This document shows positions 34,101 through 42,344 of a DNA stretch of 42,419 nucleotides, in pieces; position 1 is the first letter of the stretch, and each line of letters opens with the position of its first letter. The position numbers were made by a program, and so were the translations under genes. The notes under the pieces were generated by a model that was given only the letters and a program-made list of their open reading frames with translations, searched no databases and was not told the DNA's origin. Source of the stretch: Pseudomonadota bacterium (GTDB lineage: Bacteria > Cyanobacteriota > Vampirovibrionia > Obscuribacterales > Obscuribacteraceae); NCBI GenBank assembly GCA_021325555.1, contig JAJPGY010000002.1, positions 1-42,419 on the forward strand, in the 5' to 3' direction.

Positions 34101-34320
34101 AGGAGACGACCGGAAACGAATGGTCCTCCAGCAAAATAACCTTGAGCCCGTTGGGCAACACGAACTGCTCGGGCAGGGGCGCCCCCCCCGGCTCCGCCGC
34201 CTCTGCCGCGCGCAGGCCGGCCAAAGCAGCAACCAGAAGCAGCACGGACAGCAAGAAACCCGCCGCGCAATTGCGAACGGACTCCCCGACCCCCACGCTG
34301 GGCATTGCGCTCAAGGACAT
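31186..34320 (-). CDS. Exported double-domain M16 zinc peptidase
   Basis: A 1044-aa protein with a hydrophobic leader at ~17-43 (signal peptide) and two M16 (pitrilysin/insulinase) halves. The first half has the inverted zinc motif HLVEH at 94-98 and the third ligand E174 in NIKREF, so is catalytic. The second half, from ~590 (KVLKNGLTLVVYESHLSPIV), lacks HxxEH and is the structural partner, as in PqqL-like and mitochondrial-processing-type enzymes. A Pro/Ala/Gln-rich linker (~490-585) joins them. The likely role is degrading small proteins or peptides in the periplasm. It is divergent from feoB with 183 bp between. Some PqqL relatives act in iron acquisition, which would suit that neighbour, but no specific evidence is seen. 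Confidence 0.92.
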   Translation of the reverse strand: MSLSAMPSVGVGESVRNCAAGFLLSVLLLVAALAGLRAAEAAEPGGAPLPEQFVLPNGLKVILLEDHSFPVVSSAVWYRTGARNETMGGTGVSHLVEHLLFRRAGNMRPGELGAMIARVGGQFNGYTSDDFMTFFEVLSPSKLETGLQVEAERMRSAPFTEKDVQNEVANIKREFQAEAADAAQVLAREVRAAAFQQHPYHNPTMGWQGDVENLTVAQARAYYERFIRTDNATLVLVGDFKPAAVMPLIRKHFAALPKPSGRQHTQYAAEPPQKGERRVVVKSSGNRELLEVAYHAPAIQEPDAAALAVMEKVFNSAYSGRLKSKLVDTKICSSAAARFEAKKDPGLFEIMCVAAAGTGEQKLGEALDSLVNQLRDQPISDAELRQARNQAEFAYCAVRDGPYHAGFQLGFFDSLSNWQNAFTWTERLRAVTAADIQRAARRYFNPDNRVIGWVSSPNAPKIPQAKSDPAPEPSPPAEKKAPPRGRQGEHVRMTGYKRDDFAVGPEQARQAGTTRLIGQLPSQMAPLPGIAEGVSDPAPGGGPAPGAPQAQAPAQPETKAAPASAAAAAGTSPAAAQSQQSIAAPSLPPLPKLPQERASRAIHRKVLKNGLTLVVYESHLSPIVEIAGAVKAGDAFDPPGKKGLSAVTASALNFGSGKHNRSQMLALQEALGLPPPAMLKFDDGMETIDFGGKCLSRDLPAVLALLGESLASPAFQEGDVEKAKLDVISSIRRQQDSVGAKVDRALRRSLVAGSSPYAPPDPVERVKSVSGLKPEDVRDFHANFITPADTCIVLVGDVSMEQATQMAEKALGAWSGSSRHQIPAVQANARHILKTSVPIKDRGQAIVSFGQLVPLSRAHQDYGALLLADCALTNHPIFSRLGQVVSAEPKLAAAVGSEALESRVSALADSLEWSLTVSPEASAVPYVVRRLQDELRNFSRNGVTPQEVAEAKLYLSGAIPVRSMSTIDAVADNVLASVLQDGEPDYLFRMLASVRTASVESINRIIRSIFKPDQASLVVAGSSQTISALRDQTAKPPAKSSGKS

Positions 34321-34421
34321 CTGGCGACCGCCTTGCTGGATAGCGGCTCAACGAACAAGCCAGACTTTAACACGCCCGACGCCCCATCCTGGCTCAAGCC
34401 AATCGTTCATGTAACAATGCT

Positions 34422-34435
34422 AATTGACAACAATT
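34422..34435. promoter_or_regulatory. Small inverted repeat between M16 peptidase and feoB
   Basis: AATTG-N4-CAATT lies in the AT-rich middle of the 183-bp divergent region and overlaps a TTGACA (424-429). It could be an operator for an iron regulator, but it does not match the classic 19-bp Fur box, and no -10 sits at the right distance from TTGACA. Confidence 0.25.
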
Positions 34436-34503
34436 TTTAAGTACGCGGCACGATCCCGGGACTTATTGATAAAATTTCTCAATAGCGTCGAACGAGGGGC
34501 TCG

Positions 34504-36519
34504 GTGCCGGCAACAGCCACATCCAGTATCTTTCCGCGAGCGGAGCGCGCCGCTCGTTGCCTGAACGTGGCTCTGGCCGGCAATCCCAACGTCGGAAAGT
34601 CGGTCATTTTCAACGCGCTTACCGGCATGAACGTGGATGTCTCCAATTATCCGGGCACGACGATTGGCGTCTCCAGGGGCAAGCTGGGGAGCCACGACCT
34701 GGTCGACACCCCGGGAGCCTATGGCGTGTCCAGTTTTACGGATGAGGAGCGGGTCGCCCGCGCCGGCATCCTGCAGGCGGATGTGGTGGTGAACGTGGTC
34801 TCGGCGCTCAGCCTGGACCGGGACCTCTTCTTTACCCAGCAGCTGATCGACATGGGCAAGTCGATGCTGCTGGTGATCAACCAGTGGGACGAGGCGCTGC
34901 ATCGAGGGCTCAGCATCGACACAACCCTGCTGTCGGAGCTTCTCGGCGTCCCGGTTGTGACCTGCGTCGCCGTTGAGGGAAAGGGCATCGAGGAGATCAA
35001 GCAGAATCTCGCCCTGGCGCGGACAGGCAACGTCAGCCAGTGGGTCGCCGCCATGCTGGCGCCGCTGGTCGATGCCGGCATCGACCAGGCGCACGCCCTC
35101 CTGATCGCCGAGGGAGATGAGCCGAGCGCCACTGCCTTTGGTATCAGCTACGAGAACAGGCGGGCCGACATCTACAGGTTCCGCCGGCAGAAGGTCAACG
35201 AGATCGTTGCGCAGACCGTAACTCAGGACGGGCGTAAGGAAGGGTTTTCGATCAAGCTCGGGCGCCTGCTGCTGCACCCGGTGTACGGAACCGCAATAGC
35301 AGCCGCGGTTTGTTATTTGATCTTCTATCAATTGCTGGGCATCTTCGTGGCGGGCACGGTCGTCGACCTCACGGAGAAGAAGTGCATGCGCATCTATTAC
35401 GAGCCCGCCGTGCGCAGGTTGTGTGCCAACGTCTTTCCCTGCGCGATCAGCGTCAACGGCACGCGCTACGAATTCCCCTCCGGAACCCTGGCGGCGCCGG
35501 CGCAGGCTGCCAGGCTCGATCGCGGTCTGGCTCACGCGCCGCCCCAGGCGGTCCGCTTCAATTTCTGGCCTGCCGCCGGCGCCTGGACGCTGGCGGGCGA
35601 CATCGTCGCCGGAGAATACGGGCTGCTGACGCTGACGGTAACTTACCTCTTCGCCTTGCTGATGCCGCTGGTCATCGGCTTTTACTTCGGGCTGGCGCTC
35701 CTTGAGGATTCCGGCTACCTGCCTCGCCTGGCCGTTCTCGTCGATCGCCTGATGAGCAAGATCGGGCTCAACGGGCGGGCGATCATTCCACTTATCCTTG
35801 GTCTCGGTTGCGTGACGATGGCGACAATAACCACGCGCTTGCTTGCCACGCGGCGCGAAAAGCTGATTGCCACCGCGCTTCTTGGCGTGGCCATTCCATG
35901 CTCGGCGCAGCTCGGCGTGGTCTCCGGGACGCTGGCGCGCGCGGGCGGGCTCGCCTCCTGGGCGGTCTACGGGGTGGTGGTCGGCGGCATACTGGCGGCC
36001 ACCGGCCTGCTGCTGAACATGATCCTGCCCGGCAAATCAGGCTCGCTTATCATCGACCTCCCGCCCATGCGCCTTCCCCGCTGGAACAACGTGCTCAAAA
36101 AAACGTGGTCCAAGTCGCTGCACTTCCTGGAAGAGTCGATCCCGATGTTCGCCCTGGCCGGGTTCGTCGTCACGATCGCCCAGGCCACCGGGCTGCTCGA
36201 GATGTTCATCAAAGCGCTGCAACCGATTACCGTGGCCTGGCTCAAGCTCCCCGCCGATCCGCGCATCGCCACCACCTTCATCCTCGGCATTGTCCGCCGC
36301 GATTTTGCCGCCTTCGGCCTGACCGACGTGGCGATGACGAGCGCTCAAGCTGTCACCGCCATGGTCGTGATTACCCTCTTCGTCCCCTGCATCGCCTCCG
36401 TCGGCGTCATGATGAAGGAGCGCGGCCCGAAAGTGGCCCTGGCCATCTGGGTCGGCTCCTGGCTCTCCGCCTTCGCCATCGGCGGCGTCCTGGCGCAGGT
36501 GCTCCCGTTAATCTTATAA
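34504..36519 (+). CDS. feoB: Ferrous iron transporter FeoB
   Basis: A 671-aa inner-membrane iron(II) transporter with an N-terminal GTPase: G1 GNPNVGKS at 26-33, G2 around T52/T53, G3 DTPG at 68-71, G4 NQWD at 126-129. A helical spacer follows. The membrane part has the two gate motifs, PLILGLGC and IPCSAQLGV, keeping both pore cysteines. The first gate is divergent (GCVTMATITTR where GCxVPAIMATR is usual), and a ~60-residue hydrophilic loop (CMRIYYEPAVRRLC onward) follows the first membrane helix. The start is GTG with GAGGGG 7 nt upstream. No feoA or feoC is adjacent. Substrate assignment follows the family; the altered gate leaves some doubt about specificity. Confidence 0.9.
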   Translation: MPATATSSIFPRAERAARCLNVALAGNPNVGKSVIFNALTGMNVDVSNYPGTTIGVSRGKLGSHDLVDTPGAYGVSSFTDEERVARAGILQADVVVNVVSALSLDRDLFFTQQLIDMGKSMLLVINQWDEALHRGLSIDTTLLSELLGVPVVTCVAVEGKGIEEIKQNLALARTGNVSQWVAAMLAPLVDAGIDQAHALLIAEGDEPSATAFGISYENRRADIYRFRRQKVNEIVAQTVTQDGRKEGFSIKLGRLLLHPVYGTAIAAAVCYLIFYQLLGIFVAGTVVDLTEKKCMRIYYEPAVRRLCANVFPCAISVNGTRYEFPSGTLAAPAQAARLDRGLAHAPPQAVRFNFWPAAGAWTLAGDIVAGEYGLLTLTVTYLFALLMPLVIGFYFGLALLEDSGYLPRLAVLVDRLMSKIGLNGRAIIPLILGLGCVTMATITTRLLATRREKLIATALLGVAIPCSAQLGVVSGTLARAGGLASWAVYGVVVGGILAATGLLLNMILPGKSGSLIIDLPPMRLPRWNNVLKKTWSKSLHFLEESIPMFALAGFVVTIAQATGLLEMFIKALQPITVAWLKLPADPRIATTFILGIVRRDFAAFGLTDVAMTSAQAVTAMVVITLFVPCIASVGVMMKERGPKVALAIWVGSWLSAFAIGGVLAQVLPLIL

Positions 36520-36550
36520 ATTGGACTGGCCGGCACTCCTCTATCGACCA

Positions 36551-36596
36551 CCGCCTCGAGGGGCGGCTTCCGGCGCTTCGCCCCCTCAAGGCGAAG
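36551..36596 (+). terminator. Two tandem hairpins after feoB
   Basis: CCGCC/GGCGG at 36551-36566 and CTTCGCC/GGCGAAG at 36576-36596 (7-bp perfect stem) begin 32 bp after the stop. There is no T-run, so a factor-dependent or processing role is as likely. Confidence 0.4.
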
Positions 36597-36602
36597 TCAC
36601 GT

Positions 36603-36633
36603 TTGAATCCCGTCACAACCCGCATGTTATAAT
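36603..36633 (+). promoter_or_regulatory. Promoter for tRNA-His
   Basis: A perfect TATAAT (628-633) has TTGAAT (603-608) 19 bp upstream. The start near 36640 is about 30 nt before the tRNA, and the 5' leader contains a small hairpin (GAGCG/CGCTC, 36643-36657). Confidence 0.6.
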
Positions 36634-36669
36634 AACTGCGCTGAGCGAAAGACGCTCTGCGTTAGCTTT

Positions 36670-36746
36670 GCCAGGCGTCGCCAAGCGGTTAAGGCCCCGG
36701 ATTGTGGTTCCGGTATTCGTGGGTTCGAGTCCCATCGTCTGGCCCA
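36670..36746 (+). tRNA. tRNA-His (GTG)
   Basis: A 77-nt cloverleaf. The acceptor stem CCAGGCG/CGTCTGG contains one G:U pair. The His-specific extra G(-1) at 36670 pairs with C73 at 36743, and CCA is encoded at 36744-36746. The D arm is GCC/GGC with AAGCGGTTAA, the anticodon stem CCGGA/TCCGG with loop TTGTGGT (anticodon GTG), and the T arm GTGGG/CCCAT with TTCGAGT. It is the only RNA gene I can support here. Confidence 0.97.
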
Positions 36747-36761
36747 CTTTACCTTCAATCC

Positions 36762-36793
36762 ATCAAAAACGACTCCCCATCCCGCTTTTTGAT
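36762..36793. terminator. AT-rich inverted repeat after tRNA-His
   Basis: ATCAAAAA (762-769) and TTTTTGAT (786-793) form a perfect 8-bp inverted repeat with a 16-nt loop, 16 bp after the tRNA. The stem is AU-only and weak; it may be a terminator relic. Confidence 0.3.
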
Positions 36794-36958
36794 TTGGACG
36801 GCAGGGGCAGGCTTCGCCCGTGTGTCACCTCCTGTGTCATGACCACAGGCTGTGCAGGGCAGGCGCCGCATATTTGACCCGATTTTGTCACAAACATGGT
36901 CCGATTCTGTCCTTCCCCGCCCATATGATGAAACCACAGCGGCGAGGGAGAAAGACAA

Positions 36959-37459
36959 ATGCATCACAACCAATTTGAAATCAAGGGCGACAACGTTGCT
37001 AAGCAGGTCGAAGGGAATCATCTGGCGGAAGCGTTCAAGGAGCTGTTTAGCGACCTGAACGAGTTGAACCAGGGAAAGATAATCACCCAACGCACGCGTA
37101 CCATGGCAGCCAACCAGGAGCTGAGGGAGCTAACCCACGATCTGGTAAACAAAGGCGTCCTTCCCGGCGTATCCCTGGACGGCAATCCCAGGCACCACCT
37201 CAATGTGGTGGGCCTCACCGGCGGCAAGAACGGGCTCGTGCTCGAAGGAGAAGTCGTGGACAAGAGCGGCCGCAAGCATGAAGAGCTTTTCGTAATGGGC
37301 GCAGACGGCAAGTTCCGGCAGGGGGAGTTCCACACCGAGGGCGGCAAGCGGTTTGTCGAGGCCAAATCCAACGCTCCGGAGCTGACCGCCAAACAAGTTG
37401 ACGCGTCAATAGAGCAGGATCGCAATCCGGTCAAAGAAGCACCACCGATCAGGGGATGA
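36959..37459 (+). CDS. Protein of unknown function (166 aa)
   Basis: I do not recognise this family. It is a soluble, acidic-basic mixed protein. The N-terminal half is helical (HLAEAFKELFSDLNELNQGK). The middle beta-rich segment reads LNVVGLTGGKNGLVLEGEVV and HEELFVMGADGKFRQGEF, and the tail is charged (AKQVDASIEQDRNPVKEAPP). GGGAG precedes the ATG by about 9 nt, and a TATGAT at 36924-36929 could be the -10. There is no signal peptide. The gene at 37503 follows after 43 bp with its own strong ribosome site, so the two are probably an operon and may act together. Confidence 0.75.
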   Translation: MHHNQFEIKGDNVAKQVEGNHLAEAFKELFSDLNELNQGKIITQRTRTMAANQELRELTHDLVNKGVLPGVSLDGNPRHHLNVVGLTGGKNGLVLEGEVVDKSGRKHEELFVMGADGKFRQGEFHTEGGKRFVEAKSNAPELTAKQVDASIEQDRNPVKEAPPIRG

Positions 37460-37502
37460 ACACCGCGGTGCATGGCAATCGGGAAATGAGGGAGGAAATG
37501 TT

Positions 37503-38372
37503 ATGAGTGGGGACGACAGGCTCTCGCAGCTCACTGAGGAGATGCATCTCATCTCGGACCTTCGAGAACACGAGCAGGCCGGCAATCTCCGCCAATACCT
37601 CGACAACCTGCCTCCCGGGGCCTTCAAGTCGATCGAGCAGTCCATGCATGACTACAAAGACATGTCCGCTGTTCTGGGCGATCTCAAGCTGACCGACGAC
37701 GGCACCTTGAGGTTCACGACAGCAAGCGGGCTGAAAGCCGGCTTCGACCTGCATGCGATGGAAAGGCTTTCCAATGAGCTGGAGCGAGGCATCAAGAATC
37801 ACGATGCCGCCGCGTTCCAACAAGCGCTCGCAACCGTCGATCGCTGGCGAAAAGACGGGCGCCATACCAGAGCCGAAGTCGACGGCGCCATGGAAGCAAT
37901 TACCAGTGTGCTCAAGGAAAACGGCATGCTCCGCGGCCAGCTTCAAGGCATGCAGGTTCTGGGACTCGATGCCAGGACAAACAAGCTTATACTCTCGGAC
38001 ACCAGGGGAGACCGCATAGCCGCCATCGACGGCAACACCGGCAACATCTTTATGGGAGCCTCGATAACCGGCATCGGCGGATCTCTGGGAGGCGGCTTCG
38101 GCGACCCGCGAGGCAGAGGCTACCGGTTCTTCCGCCTGAACCAGGAAGGAGAAGTAGCGCAAGAGGTGACGCCCGGCGAGCAGGCGAGTGTCTTTGGAGA
38201 AGACAGCGTCACCTTCAGCGAGCAACTGCTGGCGGAGACCTCGCAGGGAGCAGGTGCAGGCGGCGAGCTATTGGCGGCCGAAGAAGGCGTCGAAGCCACG
38301 TCCACGGCCCTCGAGGCGTCCGAAGCGCTCGGCGCCTCCTGGGAAGCACTGCTCAGCCTCTTGGCCCTTTAA
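37503..38372 (+). CDS. Protein of unknown function (289 aa)
   Basis: No known domain is recognised. Residues 1-~150 are helical and charged (DRLSQLTEEMHLISDLREHE, RLSNELERGIKNHDAAAFQQ). A short beta region (GLDARTNKLILSDTRGDRIA) follows, then a glycine-rich hydrophobic patch GASITGIGGSLGGGFGDPRG at about 180-200. The C-terminus is Ala/Glu-rich and acidic. GGAGG is 8 nt before the ATG. It forms a pair with the 166-aa gene upstream and is convergent with the papain-fold gene (47-bp gap). A Gly-patch followed by an acidic tail recalls some secreted or membrane-inserting proteins, but this is only an impression. Confidence 0.75.
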   Translation: MSGDDRLSQLTEEMHLISDLREHEQAGNLRQYLDNLPPGAFKSIEQSMHDYKDMSAVLGDLKLTDDGTLRFTTASGLKAGFDLHAMERLSNELERGIKNHDAAAFQQALATVDRWRKDGRHTRAEVDGAMEAITSVLKENGMLRGQLQGMQVLGLDARTNKLILSDTRGDRIAAIDGNTGNIFMGASITGIGGSLGGGFGDPRGRGYRFFRLNQEGEVAQEVTPGEQASVFGEDSVTFSEQLLAETSQGAGAGGELLAAEEGVEATSTALEASEALGASWEALLSLLAL

Positions 38373-38419
38373 CAAAGGCTATCAATCTCTTTTTGAACAA
38401 GGGCGAGACAGACTGCGTC

Positions 38420-39685
38420 TCAGCGATCCGCGGTCCTGAGCGTGCAGCGATAGAGATCGCGAAGTGATATTGTATGGTGGCTGGCGCGTCCACGCTGATT
38501 GTCCAGCATGGCCGTTTTGCTTACGGGATCATACGATCTGATGGTTACATAGTGCCATTGCGGCGGCATTGTCCCAGAGTCTGTTTTCAGCGGCTCGTTG
38601 CCGGTGAAGACCTTTATTACAATCGGCATTTCGCCCGCCTTTTGCAGTCCGGCCAGGCTGGTGCCCAATTCTTCCTCTGAGCGAAACGTAATACGCCCGG
38701 GCTTATCGGCAGGACTTATACCATCGGGCACAGCGGCATAATTCGCCAGCACAAAGTCCGAGTCCGTCTGGCCGCTTACGCGGTCATAAACCTCTTGAAG
38801 CCCCCAGGTCTCGATCCAGGGGCATCTAACCGGCTGCCCGCTGTCGCCGCCGGTCAGGACCTCAGCTCCTGTCGTGCTGTCTATCAGCCTTTCTCCACTG
38901 TCATACGTGCCGTCATCTTGCAGCCGGGGAAAGTCAGGAAGCTGCTTGTAGGTGATGATGCTCTTTGCCCCCGGGCTTTCGTCCTGATTGCGCCTCTGCC
39001 AGTAAAGATTGACAGCAGTGACCTGGAAAAGCTGGCTGGCAAAGCTGCGTTCTCCATCTTGCGGAGGACTATCTTGAGCTTCCATGTCTGGCTTCAGGCT
39101 CTCCGCATCAAGTCGAACTGCTCGCCCGAACCTGTCCCTATATAGACCGTTCAAGGCGACGTCTGCGACAAGGCGCGCTGCTGCCGACGGGCACCTTCTG
39201 TAGATGCGGGCTTCTACCGCACTGACACTGCATGTCCCGTGCTTACCTTGACTTATGGAAGTCGGATCGGCGGACTGGTGCAAGACTTGCTCGGCGAGCC
39301 TGATGCGATCCGGCATTTCAAGCACCGCATAAGTATCATCATCCATCAATCGGGCTATCTCGGTAAAGGTGCGTGACACCTCTTCCGGCTCGAGGTCGCC
39401 TCTAGCGGCTCGCTTTTCCAGCCGCTTTATGTCATCGAGAAATCGTTCCTGCTCGCTTGCCTCGGAGATCTTTGCCAGGACAACCCATGCCAGTTCAAGG
39501 CCCTTGTCCTTCAGACGCTCGTTGAGCAGGACAGATTGCCCACATTGCGGGAAGCGCAACGTGCCTGCCTCATCAATAGGAGGCAAGAGGCCTTCCGCAC
39601 CGGCGATGCTTGCAATGCCATCACCACCGAATGCGGCTCCCGGCCCCTCGTTATTCGCTGCCCGTACGCTATCGAAAGGACGCAC
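38420..39685 (-). CDS. Papain/calpain-fold protein, third member
   Basis: A 421-aa protein with a 140-residue N-terminal helical region (LEPEEVSRTFTEIARLMDDD), then a papain-type core. It has QGKHGTCSVSA with probable oxyanion Gln and nucleophile C152, H378 in PQWHYVTIRSYD, and N396 in AMLDNQRG. The His-Asn distance of 18 residues is the same as in the two calpain-like proteins at 17302 and 18601. The flanking pattern ([YV]T[IV]RSYDP..KTA) also resembles theirs (YSVLSYDPSTKTV), so the three are remote relatives. The start is GTG with GGAG 10 nt upstream. There is no signal peptide. It is convergent with the unknown pair at 36959-38372. Proteolytic activity is likely but the substrate is unknown. 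Confidence 0.75.
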   Translation of the reverse strand: MRPFDSVRAANNEGPGAAFGGDGIASIAGAEGLLPPIDEAGTLRFPQCGQSVLLNERLKDKGLELAWVVLAKISEASEQERFLDDIKRLEKRAARGDLEPEEVSRTFTEIARLMDDDTYAVLEMPDRIRLAEQVLHQSADPTSISQGKHGTCSVSAVEARIYRRCPSAAARLVADVALNGLYRDRFGRAVRLDAESLKPDMEAQDSPPQDGERSFASQLFQVTAVNLYWQRRNQDESPGAKSIITYKQLPDFPRLQDDGTYDSGERLIDSTTGAEVLTGGDSGQPVRCPWIETWGLQEVYDRVSGQTDSDFVLANYAAVPDGISPADKPGRITFRSEEELGTSLAGLQKAGEMPIVIKVFTGNEPLKTDSGTMPPQWHYVTIRSYDPVSKTAMLDNQRGRASHHTISLRDLYRCTLRTADR

Positions 39686-39932
39686 CTTTCTTTCTCCGTA
39701 TGCAGAGTCTCCGGTTTCATTCCGCCACTAGTATGAGAACCTTTGCGGGCATTTTCAGCGCACGCGCGTGGCAAAAGAGGGTCAAGGCTACATGCGGAAT
39801 ACTCGAGCCAAGCAAGTCGCAAATCCAGCCCGGTTTAGCCGGCGCCCTTGCCCATGATGCGAGTGCTCACCGTCAGGCCTGGCTGGTTGGTTTACCCATG
39901 TCCGGCCAGGGCACGGCAATTCAGGCGCGCCA

Positions 39933-42290
39933 TCACCGCAAATATACGTCGGGCACCCTGAAGAATGTCAACGGGTCAGAATAGTCCCCGATCGGACGGC
40001 CATCGCTTGCTAACGCACGCGCGCGCACCTGATAATCTCCAGGCTTTTCAAAGTACCCATGATTAATGGTCATGACACCGTCTACGATACTGTCGCGAAG
40101 TATGCACTGCAAGCGTTGATGAAGGTCGCCAGGCAAAGGGTTGTAGAAGAAGCAATCCGGTTTGGTCACCTCTAACTCAATCATCCTCGCTCCTGGTACC
40201 CGAGCATGCACCAGAAGCGGTACCGAGTCACGTCCCAGCCAATAAAAACCGCTGTTTGCCGCCAGCAAGCCGGCACAATCTACCTCAGGAAACTGGTCAC
40301 GCCCGCTGATTAAGCGAGCCTCCTTCGCCTCGAGTGTAAGACAGCCTGGCGCGGCAATCGTTATTGCTTTTATCCTTCCTACTGCGAACCAGGACCAATA
40401 ATCTGACAGCCGAACTCGAATTGGGCAAAATCCGGCATTGCCTTCCCGGTGAACAGGGACTAACAGGTCGCTCGGCGGCATGTTTTCGTAAACTTGCCTG
40501 CTGCTTCCATACTCGCCGCGCCAAGTTATTACCAGTGATTTAGCCGCAAGCCCCTTCCACCGTGCCTGCAGTTCCAGAAAATCGTACTCCAGCGGACTTA
40601 TCTCGAACTTTCTTTCATTCGCCCCTTTGGCTTGAAATTCTATTGCCGAATTTTGCAACCGGCATCCGATAAGAGATACCGGCAAAGCGCAGCCCTCTCT
40701 GGCTGCGGGCCTGAGAACTCGACGCGAGAAACGTCGCTCGTTCGGCAGCCACACGTACGGGCCGCGAACCGTCGGATCACTGAGAGCCTCCTTCAACCGC
40801 GTGGCATTCATGTACTGGCTCGGAGCAATTGGATTAGGCCCGAAGCTCAGAAACTCTCCGGCAAACTGCCGTTTGCCAAATGGTGGGCCCATCATTGACT
40901 GGAATTGTTCGCCAGAGTAAAACAAATGAATCTGATTGCGAGCGCAAGGCAGACCAAGAAGAACAAATTTCGCGCCCGGTTCGGCAGCAGCCAATCTCTT
41001 GCATTCTTCCGCAACTGCCTTTACCTCGGCACCACCGTCAATCCAGACACGCTCTATCCTGAAATCAGCGAACATCTGGATGCAAACGACAAGTATTATC
41101 GCCACAGCCCCAATCACATCGAGCGGCCAATATTTCCTGGCGTTGCTCGGCGAGCCAATTGGTTGCTGTACCAGCCAGGCCCAGGAAATACTCATCGGGA
41201 CTGTCAGGAAGAACAAATACCGGCTGTTCTCCAGCCCAGTCCCCGTACCCCAAACTTGATACACAGGCAATATGGTGGAAAGCAGCCATAGCTCAAGAAA
41301 CACGAGCATCTTCTTGCAGGCGGTTCGCGAGCATCTGAATAAACCCAGAGCGACCATAATAAAATACAGCAATGCCAGCAGCTTCTCAGGCGCGTGATAG
41401 GGAGTAGCTGCAGGACCGAACGGAAAGAACAGACGGTAGATGTTGCCCCAATCCGTCCATCGATCAAACATCGTGTGGGTCAACGCATCGCCGAACGATC
41501 CCTCGTAGCCTCCGACTAACTTGCCCAGGGCCACGAAACGCAGGGTGAAATATGCAAAGACGACAACCCACACAGGCCAGGTCCTCCGCGCCGCAAAAGT
41601 CAGTCGCCTGTACCATGCGGGCTCGGGTAGTTGCCCTCCACCTGTATCTCGCACGAACTCCAGCCCTAATGCTGCTATCGGTAATCCGATCGCCATTTCT
41701 TTTGTAAGTAAAGCAATAAGAAAGGCAATCAATGCCCAGATTACACAGCAGGGCCTCGCAATATAGAGCAGAAGCAGAGCAAGCATGTAGTAAAAGCAGC
41801 AAATTACGTCAACACGCCCTACAACCCAGAATAACGTTTCGCAATGCAGCGGGTTGGTGGCGAACAAAAGAGCCGCTAAAAGTGCCGCTAAACATCTGCG
41901 CCATGTTGTCCAAGAGCCGAATAAAACGCGCACGAATAGGTATATGAGGATGCTCACTCCGCAGTAATGCGCCAGGTTTGTCAAATAGAAGCCAGCCGGG
42001 TTCGTGTTCCACAAGAAGCTGTCCAGTACAAGCGAAACAAGGAACCAGGGTCGATAAAACGAAGTGAACGGCTGATGCATGAAGTTTCCGAAAACAGTCG
42101 CCCACAGCCACTGTCCCGAACCATGCAGACATTTCCAGGCATACCAGATGTGTCCGAAGTCATCAGCGAGAAAATAATGGTTAAGCGCACGGGAAAAGCA
42201 CAACAGGCAAACCGCGAGAATAATACTGATGTGGAACCAAATACTGAGCAATGCCGCTTGCACCCATGAACGCCGCGGCATCGCAGTCAC
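39933..42290 (-). CDS. Polytopic GT-C-type glycosyltransferase-like protein
   Basis: A 785-aa protein with about 10-12 membrane helices in the first ~440 residues and a ~340-residue extracytoplasmic tail. The first loop carries the acidic pair expected of GT-C enzymes (D43-D44 in FLADDFGHIWY). The next loop has NPLHCETLFWVVGRVDVICC, which resembles the HPVHxE..VGRAD region of TMTC/PMT-like transferases. It would move sugar from a polyprenyl-phosphate carrier to a protein or glycan outside the membrane. The soluble tail has beta-sandwich-like stretches (EYDFLELQARWKGLAAKSLV, EVTKPDCFFYNPLPGDLHQR) and could bind substrate. A gene tail ends 54 bp upstream on the same strand. The start at 42290 could be a few codons off. 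The specific sugar is unknown. Confidence 0.8.
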   Translation of the reverse strand: MTAMPRRSWVQAALLSIWFHISIILAVCLLCFSRALNHYFLADDFGHIWYAWKCLHGSGQWLWATVFGNFMHQPFTSFYRPWFLVSLVLDSFLWNTNPAGFYLTNLAHYCGVSILIYLFVRVLFGSWTTWRRCLAALLAALLFATNPLHCETLFWVVGRVDVICCFYYMLALLLLYIARPCCVIWALIAFLIALLTKEMAIGLPIAALGLEFVRDTGGGQLPEPAWYRRLTFAARRTWPVWVVVFAYFTLRFVALGKLVGGYEGSFGDALTHTMFDRWTDWGNIYRLFFPFGPAATPYHAPEKLLALLYFIMVALGLFRCSRTACKKMLVFLELWLLSTILPVYQVWGTGTGLENSRYLFFLTVPMSISWAWLVQQPIGSPSNARKYWPLDVIGAVAIILVVCIQMFADFRIERVWIDGGAEVKAVAEECKRLAAAEPGAKFVLLGLPCARNQIHLFYSGEQFQSMMGPPFGKRQFAGEFLSFGPNPIAPSQYMNATRLKEALSDPTVRGPYVWLPNERRFSRRVLRPAAREGCALPVSLIGCRLQNSAIEFQAKGANERKFEISPLEYDFLELQARWKGLAAKSLVITWRGEYGSSRQVYENMPPSDLLVPVHREGNAGFCPIRVRLSDYWSWFAVGRIKAITIAAPGCLTLEAKEARLISGRDQFPEVDCAGLLAANSGFYWLGRDSVPLLVHARVPGARMIELEVTKPDCFFYNPLPGDLHQRLQCILRDSIVDGVMTINHGYFEKPGDYQVRARALASDGRPIGDYSDPLTFFRVPDVYLR

Positions 42291-42344
42291 GTTATCAGCT
42301 AACGGACACGATTTGAGGTTTCGTCAAGTCCTGTGTAAAAACTG

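Noticed and set aside
34420..35535. 371-codon minus-strand frame
   Set aside because: Antisense to the FeoB GTPase domain, which has all G motifs on the plus strand.
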